From Bacteroidaceae bacterium (GTDB taxonomy: Bacteria; Bacteroidota; Bacteroidia; Bacteroidales; Bacteroidaceae), in assembly GCA_024683455.1 (NCBI GenBank), contig JAIKYE010000073.1, positions 1-46,425 of the forward strand: 46,425 nucleotides of DNA, read 5' to 3'. The position numbers and the translations under genes were made by a program. Shown piece by piece: positions 9,527-17,731 of this stretch. Under the pieces are notes generated by a model. The model was not told the DNA's origin and searched no databases. It worked only from the letters and a program-made list of their open reading frames with translations. Numbering within the stretch: the stretch's first letter is position 1; every line of letters begins with the position of its first letter.

Positions 9527-10062
9527 AAATAAGAAAACTGTTATACCTGTGCTTGTTTGTTCCTGCTATTTGCTCTTGCGTTGATAAGGCAGGGCGGAAG
9601 GATGCACAGGACGCTTCTACTACAGAGCAGCAGACGGCAGAGCACAGAATGAAGGATTATAATCTGACTGATAGTGTGACGCTGGGAAGCCATTTGTATG
9701 TTTATACGATTCATCGTGAGGCCGATGATTCCTTGAAGGCGGTGGTTGACGAGAATGGCGATAAGTATGTAGATAATTATTACGACCTGACAGTTCTCCG
9801 TGACGGCGCAAATTTCTTCCGTCGCCGTTTTACGAAACTTTCATTCGGCTCACAGTTGGATGAAACTTTCCAGAAGAATGGTATCCTTGACGGTTTCCGC
9901 TTTATGTCGGCCAAAGAAGGAAAACTTACTTTTGGCGTTTGTGTAAGTTTCCCGGAAAGTGATATGTCAGAACCCTTTGTCCTGACCATCGGTCCTGACG
10001 GAAGTTTTACCTTGGAGCCTGATACTGCTCCTGATATCGAGGAAGAAGATACGTCAGTCTAA
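9523..10062 (+). CDS. Small lipoprotein, DUF4738-like
   Basis: A 179-residue predicted lipoprotein. MKIRKLLYLCLFVPAICSC ends in a lipobox with the acceptor Cys near residue 19, followed by a hydrophilic linker and then a beta-rich domain with repeated YV/YDL and FRRRFTKLSFG segments and an acidic C-terminal tail. I recall similar Bacteroidales lipoproteins under DUF4738, but this assignment is from memory. The ATGA overlap with the upstream GH10-like gene suggests translational coupling and perhaps a shared job at the cell surface. Its 3' end overlaps the convergent HAD gene by nine bases. Function unknown. Confidence 0.8.
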   Translation: MKIRKLLYLCLFVPAICSCVDKAGRKDAQDASTTEQQTAEHRMKDYNLTDSVTLGSHLYVYTIHREADDSLKAVVDENGDKYVDNYYDLTVLRDGANFFRRRFTKLSFGSQLDETFQKNGILDGFRFMSAKEGKLTFGVCVSFPESDMSEPFVLTIGPDGSFTLEPDTAPDIEEEDTSV

Positions 10063-10710
10063 AAAGAATTTGGCTACATCCATCATGCCGGGCAGTACAA
10101 TATCTGCACCGGCATTTTTTAACACCTCATCTGCCAAAGGTCCTGTATTGGCGGCTATGGTGAAGATGCCTGCTGCATGTCCGGCTTGGACACCTAAGGG
10201 CGCGTTCTCAACGACAATGCCCTCTTCTGGCTTTATGCCGGCTTTCTGTAATCCCTTAAGATAAGGTTCGGGGTAGGGCTTCCCAAACTTAACGTCAAAG
10301 CCGGTAACCATTAAATCTTGATGGAAGAAACCGGGGTAACTGCGTTCCAGTTTCTTGAGCAGAGATGCCTGTGCGCTACCTGTTACCAAGACGATCTTAA
10401 GCCCTTTTGCCTTAACTGCTTGCAATGTTTCTAATGCACCAGGCATAGGTTTAGCTTCAGGACAGGCGTTGAAGACTTTGCTCTTGGCTTCGTAGATGAG
10501 TTGTTTCTCTTCTTCTGTAGCATCACGCCCCCAAAAGCGCTGAGCCAACAAGTTGATGGTGGCGCTACCGGTACGGCCCTCGTTCATATACACCTCTTCT
10601 CGTGTCATTGCCAATCCATATTCCGTCATGGCATGACTCCAGGCATAGGCATGATTGGGCATGCTGTCAAACAGCACACCATCCATATCAAAAAGGACGG
10701 CTTTTGTCAT
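10054..10710 (-). CDS. HAD-family phosphatase (beta-phosphoglucomutase-like)
   Basis: A 218-residue HAD hydrolase of subfamily I with a helical cap. Motif I is FDMDGVLFDSM with the nucleophile and acid Asp pair, motif II is VLVTGSA, motif III is the Lys in KFGKPYPEPYL, and motif IV appears as VVENAPLGVQAGHAAG. In motif IV the second acid (E/D-D) is replaced by Glu-Asn, a variant found in some HADs. It could be a sugar phosphatase or a beta-phosphoglucomutase-like enzyme; the substrate is not readable. Its end overlaps the convergent lipoprotein gene, and a heptamer inverted repeat lies between its start and the 3' end of pgi. Confidence 0.9.
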   Translation of the reverse strand: MTKAVLFDMDGVLFDSMPNHAYAWSHAMTEYGLAMTREEVYMNEGRTGSATINLLAQRFWGRDATEEEKQLIYEAKSKVFNACPEAKPMPGALETLQAVKAKGLKIVLVTGSAQASLLKKLERSYPGFFHQDLMVTGFDVKFGKPYPEPYLKGLQKAGIKPEEGIVVENAPLGVQAGHAAGIFTIAANTGPLADEVLKNAGADIVLPGMMDVAKFFLD

Positions 10711-10732
10711 TCTTTTGGATTAGGTATCAAAA

Positions 10733-10776
10733 ATTAGAGATTAGAGTTTGTTTGTTATTAAACCCTAATCTCTAAT
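10733..10776. repeat. Inverted heptamer repeat (hairpin) between pgi and the HAD gene
   Basis: Two 17-bp arms (10733-10749 and 10760-10776) are reverse complements except for one mismatch. Each is built from heptamers of the AATCTCT/AAACTCT kind. The loop is 10 bp. It lies 16 bp past the pgi stop, so it may serve as a weak 3' hairpin; no T-tract is evident. Confidence 0.85.
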
Positions 10777-10791
10777 CAGTATTCTTTAATC

Positions 10792-12129
10792 TTAGCGTGC
10801 AAGGCGAGCCTTGATTGCTTCTGTTTCTTTCTCGTATCCAGGTTTGCCAAGCAGGGCAAACATATTCTTCTTGTAGGCCTCAACACCAGGCTGGTTGAAG
10901 GGGTTCACACCCAGAATCAAACCGCTGAAACCGCATGCTTTCTCGAAGAAGTAAATGATCTGGCCTAGGTTGTACTCGTCAAGACGGGGAACTATGAGAC
11001 GCATGTTGGGAACACCACCGTCGACGTGAGCCAACTGAGTACCCAGCTCGGCCATCTTATTAACCTCGTCTACGCGCTTGCCAGCAAGGAAGTTCAAACC
11101 ATCCAGATTCTCTTCGTCAGCGGGGAACAAGAGCTTGTATTCGGGTTCCTCTATACTTACTACAGTCTCAAAGATGGTGCGTTCTCCTTCCTGAATCCAC
11201 TGACCCATAGAGTGCAAATCGGTGCTGAAGTCGACAGCTGCGGGGAAGATGCCCTTTCCGTCCTTACCTTCAGACTCTCCGTAGAGCTGCTTCCACCATT
11301 CGTTCATGAAGTGAAGCTTAGGCTGGAAGTTCACCAAAATCTCGATCTTTTTGCCCTCTTGATACAGTGCATTACGTACGGCTGCATACTGAGCGCAGAT
11401 ATTCTCGCTGAAAGGAACACTTGCTGCAGTGGCAACTTCCATATCGGCAGCACCCTTTACCAACTTTGCAATATCAAAGCCAGCTACGGCAATGGGCAGC
11501 AAACCTACAGGAGTCAAGACACTGAAACGGCCGCCTACGTTGTCGGGGATGATGAAGCTGGCATATCCCTCCTTATCAGCGGTAACACGTGCAGCACCCT
11601 TCTTGGCATCAGTGATAGCAACAATAACCTTCTTGGCCATTTCCTTGCCGCGCTGATCTTCGCACTGCTTCTTCAGCAGACGGAAAGCCAAAGCAGTTTC
11701 AGTGGTTGTGCCGCTCTTGCTGATGTTGATAACACCAAACTTCTTGCCTTTTAGGTATTCTGTCAGTTCATACAGATAATCCTCACCGATATTGTTTCCG
11801 GCAAACAGGATGGTAGGATTCTCGCCATTATTAGTCAGCCACTGGAAACTGTTGCTCAATGCCTCAATGACTGCACGGGCGCCTAAGTAAGAGCCTCCGA
11901 TACCTGCAACAACAACAGTGTCGCAATTCTCGCGCAATGTCTGTGCACAGTCCTGCAGTTCGGTCATAAATTCTGCACTGATGCTACTGGGTAGATGTAA
12001 CCAACCCAAGAAATCGTTACCAGCACATGTGCCGTTTTCCAATGCCTGCTGAGCTTCTGCTACTTTACCTTCGAAAGCAGCTACTTTTTCGGCACTAACT
12101 AGTGCCTTTGAAATGTCTAACTTAATCAT
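10792..12129 (-). CDS. pgi: Glucose-6-phosphate isomerase
   Basis: A 445-residue phosphoglucose isomerase of the shorter bacterial type (Bacillus/Bacteroides, about 450 residues). It interconverts glucose-6-phosphate and fructose-6-phosphate in the cytoplasm. Visible family segments are [19 protein letters not shown], the phosphate-binding [14 protein letters not shown], and [19 protein letters not shown]. It is the last gene of lysS-gpsA-pgi, 54 bp after gpsA on the same strand, and probably cotranscribed. No promoter box was found in that gap. Confidence 0.97.
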   Translation of the reverse strand: MIKLDISKALVSAEKVAAFEGKVAEAQQALENGTCAGNDFLGWLHLPSSISAEFMTELQDCAQTLRENCDTVVVAGIGGSYLGARAVIEALSNSFQWLTNNGENPTILFAGNNIGEDYLYELTEYLKGKKFGVINISKSGTTTETALAFRLLKKQCEDQRGKEMAKKVIVAITDAKKGAARVTADKEGYASFIIPDNVGGRFSVLTPVGLLPIAVAGFDIAKLVKGAADMEVATAASVPFSENICAQYAAVRNALYQEGKKIEILVNFQPKLHFMNEWWKQLYGESEGKDGKGIFPAAVDFSTDLHSMGQWIQEGERTIFETVVSIEEPEYKLLFPADEENLDGLNFLAGKRVDEVNKMAELGTQLAHVDGGVPNMRLIVPRLDEYNLGQIIYFFEKACGFSGLILGVNPFNQPGVEAYKKNMFALLGKPGYEKETEAIKARLAR

Positions 12130-12183
12130 GATATGTTACCTTTTAACCTTTGTTTTATAACCTTATATATAATAAGAGAGGTG

Positions 12184-13179
12184 TTAGCTTAACACCTCGC
12201 ATAATTTTTTGATTTCTCTGTCTGGGCGAGCTCGCTCATACAGGATGTTATATACCGCATCTACAATAGGCATATCAACCCCCAAGTGTCGTATGATGTC
12301 TTTCATACATTTACAGCCAAAATATCCCTCGGCAATCATTTCCATTTCCAGTTGGGCACTCTTCACGCTATAACCTTGTCCAATCATTGTTCCGAAGACT
12401 CGGTTACGACTAAAATGAGAATATCCCGTAACCAGCAGGTCACCCATATACACAGTATTGGTGACGTCGCGTTCAATGGGGTAGATGGTATTCAAGAAAC
12501 TCTTCATCTCGCGTGTAGCATTACTGATGAGCACCGCTTGGAAGTTGTCTCCGTACTTGAGCCCGTGACAAATACCGGCTGCTATGGCAAACACATTCTT
12601 TAGCACCGATGCGTATTCAATACCTATCACGTCGTTGCTGGTGCTGGTCTTTACGTAATCGCTTGCCAGCATGTCTGCAAACGCCTGAGCTTTCTGCTGA
12701 TCGGCACATCCAATGGTCAGGTAGGTCAGACGGTTCATGGCCACCTCTTCGGCATGGCTGGGTCCGCCTATTACGGCCAGATTCTCCTCTGGTACGTTAT
12801 ATACCTGATTAAAGTAGTCCGAGCAAATCACATTCTCATCAGGAACAATACCCTTGATAGCTGTAACAATAAATTTGTCATCCAGACGGGTATAAAGTTT
12901 TTTCAGATGTCCTTTGAGATAGGGTGAAGGGGTGACAAAGATAAGCGTATCCGCTTTCTCTACCACCTCGTTTATGTCGCTGCTGAAGTTGATCCTTTTT
13001 ACATCAAAAAGGACACTTGTCAGGTAGGCAGGGTTATGCTTTAGACGTTTGAAGTCCTCTATGCGGTCGTCTCTGCGCAAATACCACCAGATGCTGTCGT
13101 TTTTCTCCAACAGCATCTTGGCGATAGCGGTAGCCCAGCTACCTCCGCCTAATACGGCTATTTTTCCTAAACTGTCCAA
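12184..13179 (-). CDS. gpsA: NAD(P)H-dependent glycerol-3-phosphate dehydrogenase
   Basis: A 331-residue GpsA, reducing dihydroxyacetone phosphate to sn-glycerol-3-phosphate for phospholipid synthesis. The N-terminal Rossmann motif is VLGGGSWATAIAK, and the family segments AIKGIVPDENVICSD, VIGGPSHAEEVA and the catalytic-lysine region ASVLKNVFAIAAGICHGL are present. The ATG lies inside the end of lysS (13-bp overlap), so its translation is likely coupled to lysS. Confidence 0.97.
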   Translation of the reverse strand: MDSLGKIAVLGGGSWATAIAKMLLEKNDSIWWYLRRDDRIEDFKRLKHNPAYLTSVLFDVKRINFSSDINEVVEKADTLIFVTPSPYLKGHLKKLYTRLDDKFIVTAIKGIVPDENVICSDYFNQVYNVPEENLAVIGGPSHAEEVAMNRLTYLTIGCADQQKAQAFADMLASDYVKTSTSNDVIGIEYASVLKNVFAIAAGICHGLKYGDNFQAVLISNATREMKSFLNTIYPIERDVTNTVYMGDLLVTGYSHFSRNRVFGTMIGQGYSVKSAQLEMEMIAEGYFGCKCMKDIIRHLGVDMPIVDAVYNILYERARPDREIKKLCEVLS

Positions 13180-14942
13180 GTTGCTATAGTATCTTGGCTG
13201 GGTTTCTCAATTTCCAGCTTGTATTTCTTGACAATTTCAATAATCTGCTGCTGAATCTTGGCAGGATTCTCATCCTTGAGTGTGGCTACCAGATTGTATC
13301 CAGCTTTACGCAGGATGGGAATAAATTCGGCGGGAATACCTTTTTCCAAGAATAGCTCATCCTTATCGCGTGGTGCCTTCACCTCAGGCTTCATCTGTGG
13401 GAAGAGCATTACCTCACCAATCTGGAATTTACCTGTCAGGAGCATCACCAAACGGTCAATACCGATACCGATACCGAAGGTGGGAGGCATACCATACTGC
13501 AAGGCGCGCAGGAAATCTTGGTCGATAATCATTGCTTCGTCATCGCCCTTTTCACTGAGGCGCATCTGCTCCTTGAAACGCTCCTCCTGATCGATGGGGT
13601 CGTTCAGCTCAGAATAAGCATTGGCCAGCTCCTTACCATTCACCATCAACTCAAAACGCTCAGTAAGCCCAGGCTTGCTGCGATGCATCTTGGTCAGGGG
13701 TGACATCTCCACGGGGTAATCTGTAATGAATGTCGGCTGGATGAACGTTCCTTCGCAAGTCTCGCCGAAGATTTCGTCAATCAGCTTGCCCTTGCCCATG
13801 GTCTCATCTACCTCAATGTTCAGTTTCTTTGCTACCTCACGAATCTCATCCTCGTTCATGGGATAGAGATCATAGCCTGTTTTTTCCTTAATAGCATCCA
13901 AGATAGGCAGACGACGGAATGGAGCCTTGAAAGAGATTACCTTGCCGTCAATTTCTACCTCTGGTTTACCGTTTACGGCCGTACATATCTGTTCCAGCAT
14001 CTGCTCTGTAAAGCCCATACCCCAGTTCAAGTCCTTGTAGCTGATGTATAGCTCCATGCAGGTGAACTCTGGATTGTGGGTCTTGTCCATACCCTCGTTG
14101 CGGAAGTTTTTACCCATCTCATATACACCCTCAAATCCACCAACGATAAGACGCTTCAAGTACAATTCGGTAGCAATACGCATGTACATGTCTTGGTTCA
14201 GCGCGTTAAAGTGTGTCATGAATGGACGTGCGCTGGCACCACCGGGGATATTCTGAAGGATGGGGGTGTCAACTTCTGTGTAACCGGCATCGTCAAGAAT
14301 CTTGCGCATGGTACGGATGATGGTGGCACGTTTTAGGAAAGTTTCCTTCACACCTGCGTTCACAATCAGATCCACATAGCGCTGACGATAGCGAAGTTCT
14401 GGATCATCGAATGAGTCGAATACATTTCCTTCTGCATCCGTTTTTACGATGGGAAGTGGCTTCAGGCTCTTGCTTAACACTGTCATCTCCATTACATGAA
14501 CGCTAATCTCGCCTGTCTTGGTGCGGAAAACATAACCCTTAACACCAATAAAGTCGCCCAAATCGAGGCACTTCTTGAAAACGATGTTGTAAAGGTCCTT
14601 GTTTTCATCAGGACAGATAGCATCACGCTGTACATATACCTGAATACGACCCTTGGAGTCCTGCAACTCTGCAAAAGCAGCCTTACCCATGATGCGTTTG
14701 CTCATGATACGTCCAGCGACGCTTACAACGGGGCTGTTCTCGGGTGTTGCTGTCTCACGAACGTCATTACCTTCTTCGTCCTTACCAATAACAGGTAGGT
14801 CCACGAAGTTCTTGACAATGTCCGTACTCCATGCTGTTACGGGATATTCTGCAGCAGGATAGGGGTCGATGCCCAAGTCGCGCAACTGCTGCAGGTTGTT
14901 ACGCCTAACTATTTCCTGTTCGCTCAGTTCCAGTATATTCAT
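13167..14942 (-). CDS. lysS: Lysyl-tRNA synthetase, class II
   Basis: A 591-residue class II LysRS that charges tRNA-Lys. The N-terminal OB-fold anticodon-binding domain covers about residues 55-165 (VAGRIMSKRIMGKAAFAEL). The catalytic domain follows, with motif 2 FRNEGMDKTHNPEFTCMELY and motif 3 GIGIGIDRLVMLLTG. It is about 85 residues longer than E. coli LysS. Part of the excess is a C-terminal helical tail of about 60 residues after motif 3 (IPAEFIPILRKAGY), which to my knowledge is common in Bacteroidetes enzymes. A TACCTTTG box 70 bp upstream suggests that it heads the lysS-gpsA-pgi unit. Confidence 0.97.
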   Translation of the reverse strand: MNILELSEQEIVRRNNLQQLRDLGIDPYPAAEYPVTAWSTDIVKNFVDLPVIGKDEEGNDVRETATPENSPVVSVAGRIMSKRIMGKAAFAELQDSKGRIQVYVQRDAICPDENKDLYNIVFKKCLDLGDFIGVKGYVFRTKTGEISVHVMEMTVLSKSLKPLPIVKTDAEGNVFDSFDDPELRYRQRYVDLIVNAGVKETFLKRATIIRTMRKILDDAGYTEVDTPILQNIPGGASARPFMTHFNALNQDMYMRIATELYLKRLIVGGFEGVYEMGKNFRNEGMDKTHNPEFTCMELYISYKDLNWGMGFTEQMLEQICTAVNGKPEVEIDGKVISFKAPFRRLPILDAIKEKTGYDLYPMNEDEIREVAKKLNIEVDETMGKGKLIDEIFGETCEGTFIQPTFITDYPVEMSPLTKMHRSKPGLTERFELMVNGKELANAYSELNDPIDQEERFKEQMRLSEKGDDEAMIIDQDFLRALQYGMPPTFGIGIGIDRLVMLLTGKFQIGEVMLFPQMKPEVKAPRDKDELFLEKGIPAEFIPILRKAGYNLVATLKDENPAKIQQQIIEIVKKYKLEIEKPSQDTIATWTV

Positions 14943-14950
14943 TATCCTAA

Positions 14951-14985
14951 TTCAAATTTGTAGTTTCAAATTTCAAAATTGACAA
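14951..14985. repeat. Degenerate heptamer repeat in the lysS leader
   Basis: Five 7-mers in phase: TTCAAAT, TTGTAGT, TTCAAAT, TTCAAAA, TTGACAA. It lies between the lysS start codon and its promoter box, so it would be transcribed as 5' untranslated RNA. It is the least regular of the arrays. Confidence 0.55.
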
Positions 14986-15012
14986 AAGCCTAACGCCTTC
15001 TTTTTGCGGCTG

Positions 15013-15020
15013 CAAAGGTA
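15013..15020 (-). promoter_or_regulatory. -7 promoter element for lysS
   Basis: The minus strand reads TACCTTTG followed by C, a perfect TAnnTTTG. The lysS start codon is 70 bp downstream. A TTTG occurs 12 bp upstream of the box, too close for a standard -33 element. Confidence 0.65.
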
Positions 15021-15061
15021 CAACAATTCTTGCAAATCCCCAACTATGTTGGGGGAAAAAC

Positions 15062-17551
15062 TCATTTAACCATCTTTTTGTTTCCAACAATGTAGAGACC
15101 TTTCTTTAGTTGAGAGTTGAGAGTTGATGGTTGAGAGTTGACTTTCCGGCCGCTCAAGTCGTAAATGTCTTCTGTTGTTTTTTCGCTCTTTACTCTTTCG
15201 TTTTCAATGGAAGTGTATCCATCGGTATCGTACATTATGTTGTTTATGATGTGAAAATCAAAGCCCAATTCGTTGTCCTTTCCTCCAATGGCACCATTTA
15301 TTATTTTCCATCCTCTTATAGGGCTCCAACCACGACAGCCGTCTTGCTTAGCCGCAATTTTTATGGTATAGTTCCCGTCTGTCAGTTTGTCTGGCAGGTT
15401 GCCGCTAAATTCGTAAGTCTTATTGCTTATCATGGTGTAATGGTTAAGTACCGAACTAACCCTCTGTGTATTGCCAAATTCAGTCATAAGTTTGTCCGTA
15501 TCATCGTACACCACCATAGAGAACTGTCCTATAAAAGGTTCCGATCCCATGTTAATGACATCTTGCATTTGCATATCTATGCGTTTCGTTGCAGGATCAA
15601 TGCCTGTAACTTGCATATCGGTAACCTGAATATCGGCATAGAACTCTGGCAGGTCTTCCTCGCTGCCTTTGTGGTAGAGAATTTTGCCGTCCTCCAACCA
15701 GAAGGGGAAGGACAAGTCCTCTCCGCTGAATCCGGTAACAAAACCCCATTCAAGATATCCGTTTTGGTTGGCGGCCAAACAGAGGCGGTATTTGCCGTCG
15801 TCTAAGTAATCTGGCAGTTGGCCTTCAAAAAGAATGGTATTTGGCTCCACGCTGCCCTGTTTCATGTCGTTGATGTAGTGAACACTGCCAAAATGCAGCA
15901 GTATGTTCCCGTCATCGTCTGCTACGGCCATTTGCAACCAGCCGGTAAAAGGCATAGGATCCCTGTTACAAGGGTACCTGACGCGTACTGCCATAGATAA
16001 TCCGTCTCGACCTTCTCCCGCATTGATTAAGTCATACACCATCATTTGGGGCGTGTGGTGCTCAGTTATACTACTAACGATAAGTTTTATGGGTGAAGTA
16101 CATGTTACCGTTTCATATTTGTCGCTGTTGGATGCCTTACTGCGGATGATTATGTTGTATTCTCCTTCTTCAATATTTTTTGGTAAGGGAAGTTCTTTTG
16201 TAAAAGAGGAGCTACCGTAGTTAAAGGGAACATTGTTCAAAGCTATTTCTCCAAGCAACAATTCCTGGTTGTTGGCATTCTGTAGATAGAATTCAATCTT
16301 ACCATAGAATGTCTTGTAGCTGTGGTTGTATAGGTTGGTCAACGTTACTGTGAATTTGTCCTTCTCAGGGCTTATAATGGCGGGGGTTGGAATTACATTC
16401 TCAACCTGCCAGAAGCTTTCCGAGTCTCTCACTTTGTTGTCCGGCTGAATGTAGATGATTGCCTCATGTCGTTGGCTATACTCATCGCCATCTGCTTCCA
16501 TGGCACTTAGCTTGTAGTAATCGTCGAAGTTTCCTTCCCATCCCCAGTTTACGTGATAGAAGGGGTAACCATTTTCGTCCCCTTTGTAACCGTCGATGAT
16601 AAAGGAATGTCCGCCTACCTGTGGTGATGCCGCAGCATAGATAATTGGGCGCTTGTTGTTCAGCTCGTTCAGCATCAGCGTCTGCCACTCGTTGGTATTC
16701 ATGTAATCCTTACGTATACAAGCTATGTCAGGGTCGTAGCCAAAGTTCTCTACCAGTGCCTTTACTTGATTGGTGCTGTTTGCACCACTTTCTTTGATGC
16801 CAAAGTCCATTTGCACTGCTGCAGCGCAGCAATATACCAAATCGGCTACGGCATCGCATTCTTTTTCCATAGCCCCGTATTTGTAGGATCCTTTGATAAA
16901 AGGCCAGTTGAACTTGAAAGATGATAAATCTTCTTGTATGGGAATGTTGTTGGTTTTAGAAATGTATTCCACTGTTCCTACTGCCGAATCGGGATATTGA
17001 TAATAATACAGAGTTTGAGAGGTGCTGATAGCAACGCACCCTGTTATGCATCGTTCTCCGTCCACTTCGGGACATCTGTTGTTGAAGGGCGCATTTTGCC
17101 CCCATTGTGTTATAAGCAGTGGCCCTACTTGTTCCTGTATGCCTTCGATTATGTGTGTTGCTTTTCGCATAGGCTTCCCGTTAGCCAAAGCTTCATATTC
17201 ACGGGTGTAACCGTCCAACAAATCCTGTAGTCCGGCAGGAATATTTGTCGGGTCAAAGCCTCTGTTTTGGGAGAAACCTAATACGGGAGTCATTCTTTCA
17301 TCGGCCGAGATAATAGCATACCCATCCTCTCCGGCCGTACAGATGTAGAAGGCATCTTGTTTGCTGCTCTGTAGTTCTGAAGTAGCAATAACTCTGTCGG
17401 TTTTTACTTTCTTTGCTTTTTTCCCAAATCTTGTAGGTCGGTTTAGTACGGAATCGGCTATATGTTGTACATCCGCCATTTTGCGTTGTTGTGCCATGTT
17501 GGGACTCACTCCCAACAATAGGCATAATAGTATAAGGATAGTTTTGTTCAT
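15062..17551 (-). CDS. Secreted C10 (streptopain-type) cysteine protease with C-terminal sorting-like tail
   Basis: An 829-residue exported protease. The signal peptide covers residues 1-20 (LLCLLLGVSPNMAQ). An inhibitory-type prodomain follows (about 25-135; FYICTAGEDGYAIISADERM, VLGFSQ). The peptidase C10 domain has the nucleophile Cys172 in ITGCVAISTSQTLYYYQYP and His315 in VGGHSFIIDGY, then YHVNWGWEGNFDDYYKL. After about residue 390 come several beta-sandwich repeats. The last 35 residues (DIYDLSGRKV ... KKGLYIV) resemble type IX secretion or por-type tails, suggesting surface delivery. A five-unit heptamer repeat lies in this tail and encodes NSQPSTLNSQL. A TATCTTTG box lies 50 bp upstream, with an 18-bp palindrome at the expected transcription start. 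It probably digests or processes host or dietary protein. Confidence 0.9.
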   Translation of the reverse strand: MNKTILILLCLLLGVSPNMAQQRKMADVQHIADSVLNRPTRFGKKAKKVKTDRVIATSELQSSKQDAFYICTAGEDGYAIISADERMTPVLGFSQNRGFDPTNIPAGLQDLLDGYTREYEALANGKPMRKATHIIEGIQEQVGPLLITQWGQNAPFNNRCPEVDGERCITGCVAISTSQTLYYYQYPDSAVGTVEYISKTNNIPIQEDLSSFKFNWPFIKGSYKYGAMEKECDAVADLVYCCAAAVQMDFGIKESGANSTNQVKALVENFGYDPDIACIRKDYMNTNEWQTLMLNELNNKRPIIYAAASPQVGGHSFIIDGYKGDENGYPFYHVNWGWEGNFDDYYKLSAMEADGDEYSQRHEAIIYIQPDNKVRDSESFWQVENVIPTPAIISPEKDKFTVTLTNLYNHSYKTFYGKIEFYLQNANNQELLLGEIALNNVPFNYGSSSFTKELPLPKNIEEGEYNIIIRSKASNSDKYETVTCTSPIKLIVSSITEHHTPQMMVYDLINAGEGRDGLSMAVRVRYPCNRDPMPFTGWLQMAVADDDGNILLHFGSVHYINDMKQGSVEPNTILFEGQLPDYLDDGKYRLCLAANQNGYLEWGFVTGFSGEDLSFPFWLEDGKILYHKGSEEDLPEFYADIQVTDMQVTGIDPATKRIDMQMQDVINMGSEPFIGQFSMVVYDDTDKLMTEFGNTQRVSSVLNHYTMISNKTYEFSGNLPDKLTDGNYTIKIAAKQDGCRGWSPIRGWKIINGAIGGKDNELGFDFHIINNIMYDTDGYTSIENERVKSEKTTEDIYDLSGRKVNSQPSTLNSQLKKGLYIVGNKKMVK
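15110..15144. repeat. Heptamer repeat inside the C10 protease coding region
   Basis: Five 7-mers in phase: TTGAGAG, TTGAGAG, TTGATGG, TTGAGAG, TTGACTT (plus-strand reading). The array encodes residues about 804-815 of the protease, next to the terminal KKGLYIV motif. Because seven is not a multiple of three, gain or loss of a unit changes the frame. Confidence 0.92.
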
Positions 17552-17578
17552 AAATGAACCTTAGAATTAGTTTTTTGA

Positions 17579-17596
17579 TGATAACTTAAGTTATCA
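17579..17596. promoter_or_regulatory. 18-bp perfect palindrome at the C10 protease transcription start
   Basis: TGATAACTTAAGTTATCA is a perfect 9+9 palindrome. It begins six bases downstream of the TATCTTTG box at 17602-17609, so it should cover positions +1 to about +18. It could be an operator for a dimeric repressor or, in RNA, a 7-bp 5' hairpin with a four-base loop. Confidence 0.6.
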
Positions 17597-17601
17597 CCAA
17601 A

Positions 17602-17609
17602 CAAAGATA
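17602..17609 (-). promoter_or_regulatory. -7 promoter element for the C10 protease
   Basis: The minus strand reads TATCTTTG, matching TAnnTTTG. The protease ATG is 50 bp downstream. No clear -33 TTTG is seen. Confidence 0.6.
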
Positions 17610-17714
17610 TGAATAACCACATTAGTTGCCATACTTTTCCATCTCTTTAACAGATTTTTAACATTTGGTATAAATTTTCGTTTTTTCACTCATTCATTTT
17701 CCACTTAAAAAGCG

Positions 17715-17722
17715 TACTTTTG
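17715..17722 (+). promoter_or_regulatory. -7 promoter element for the YgjP-type gene
   Basis: TACTTTTG matches TAnnTTTG, and the ATG at 17732 follows after nine bases, giving a predicted leader of only a few nucleotides. A TTG at 17720, which could act as an alternative start codon, lies inside the box and is therefore not the true start. Confidence 0.65.
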
Positions 17723-17731
17723 TATCCAATT

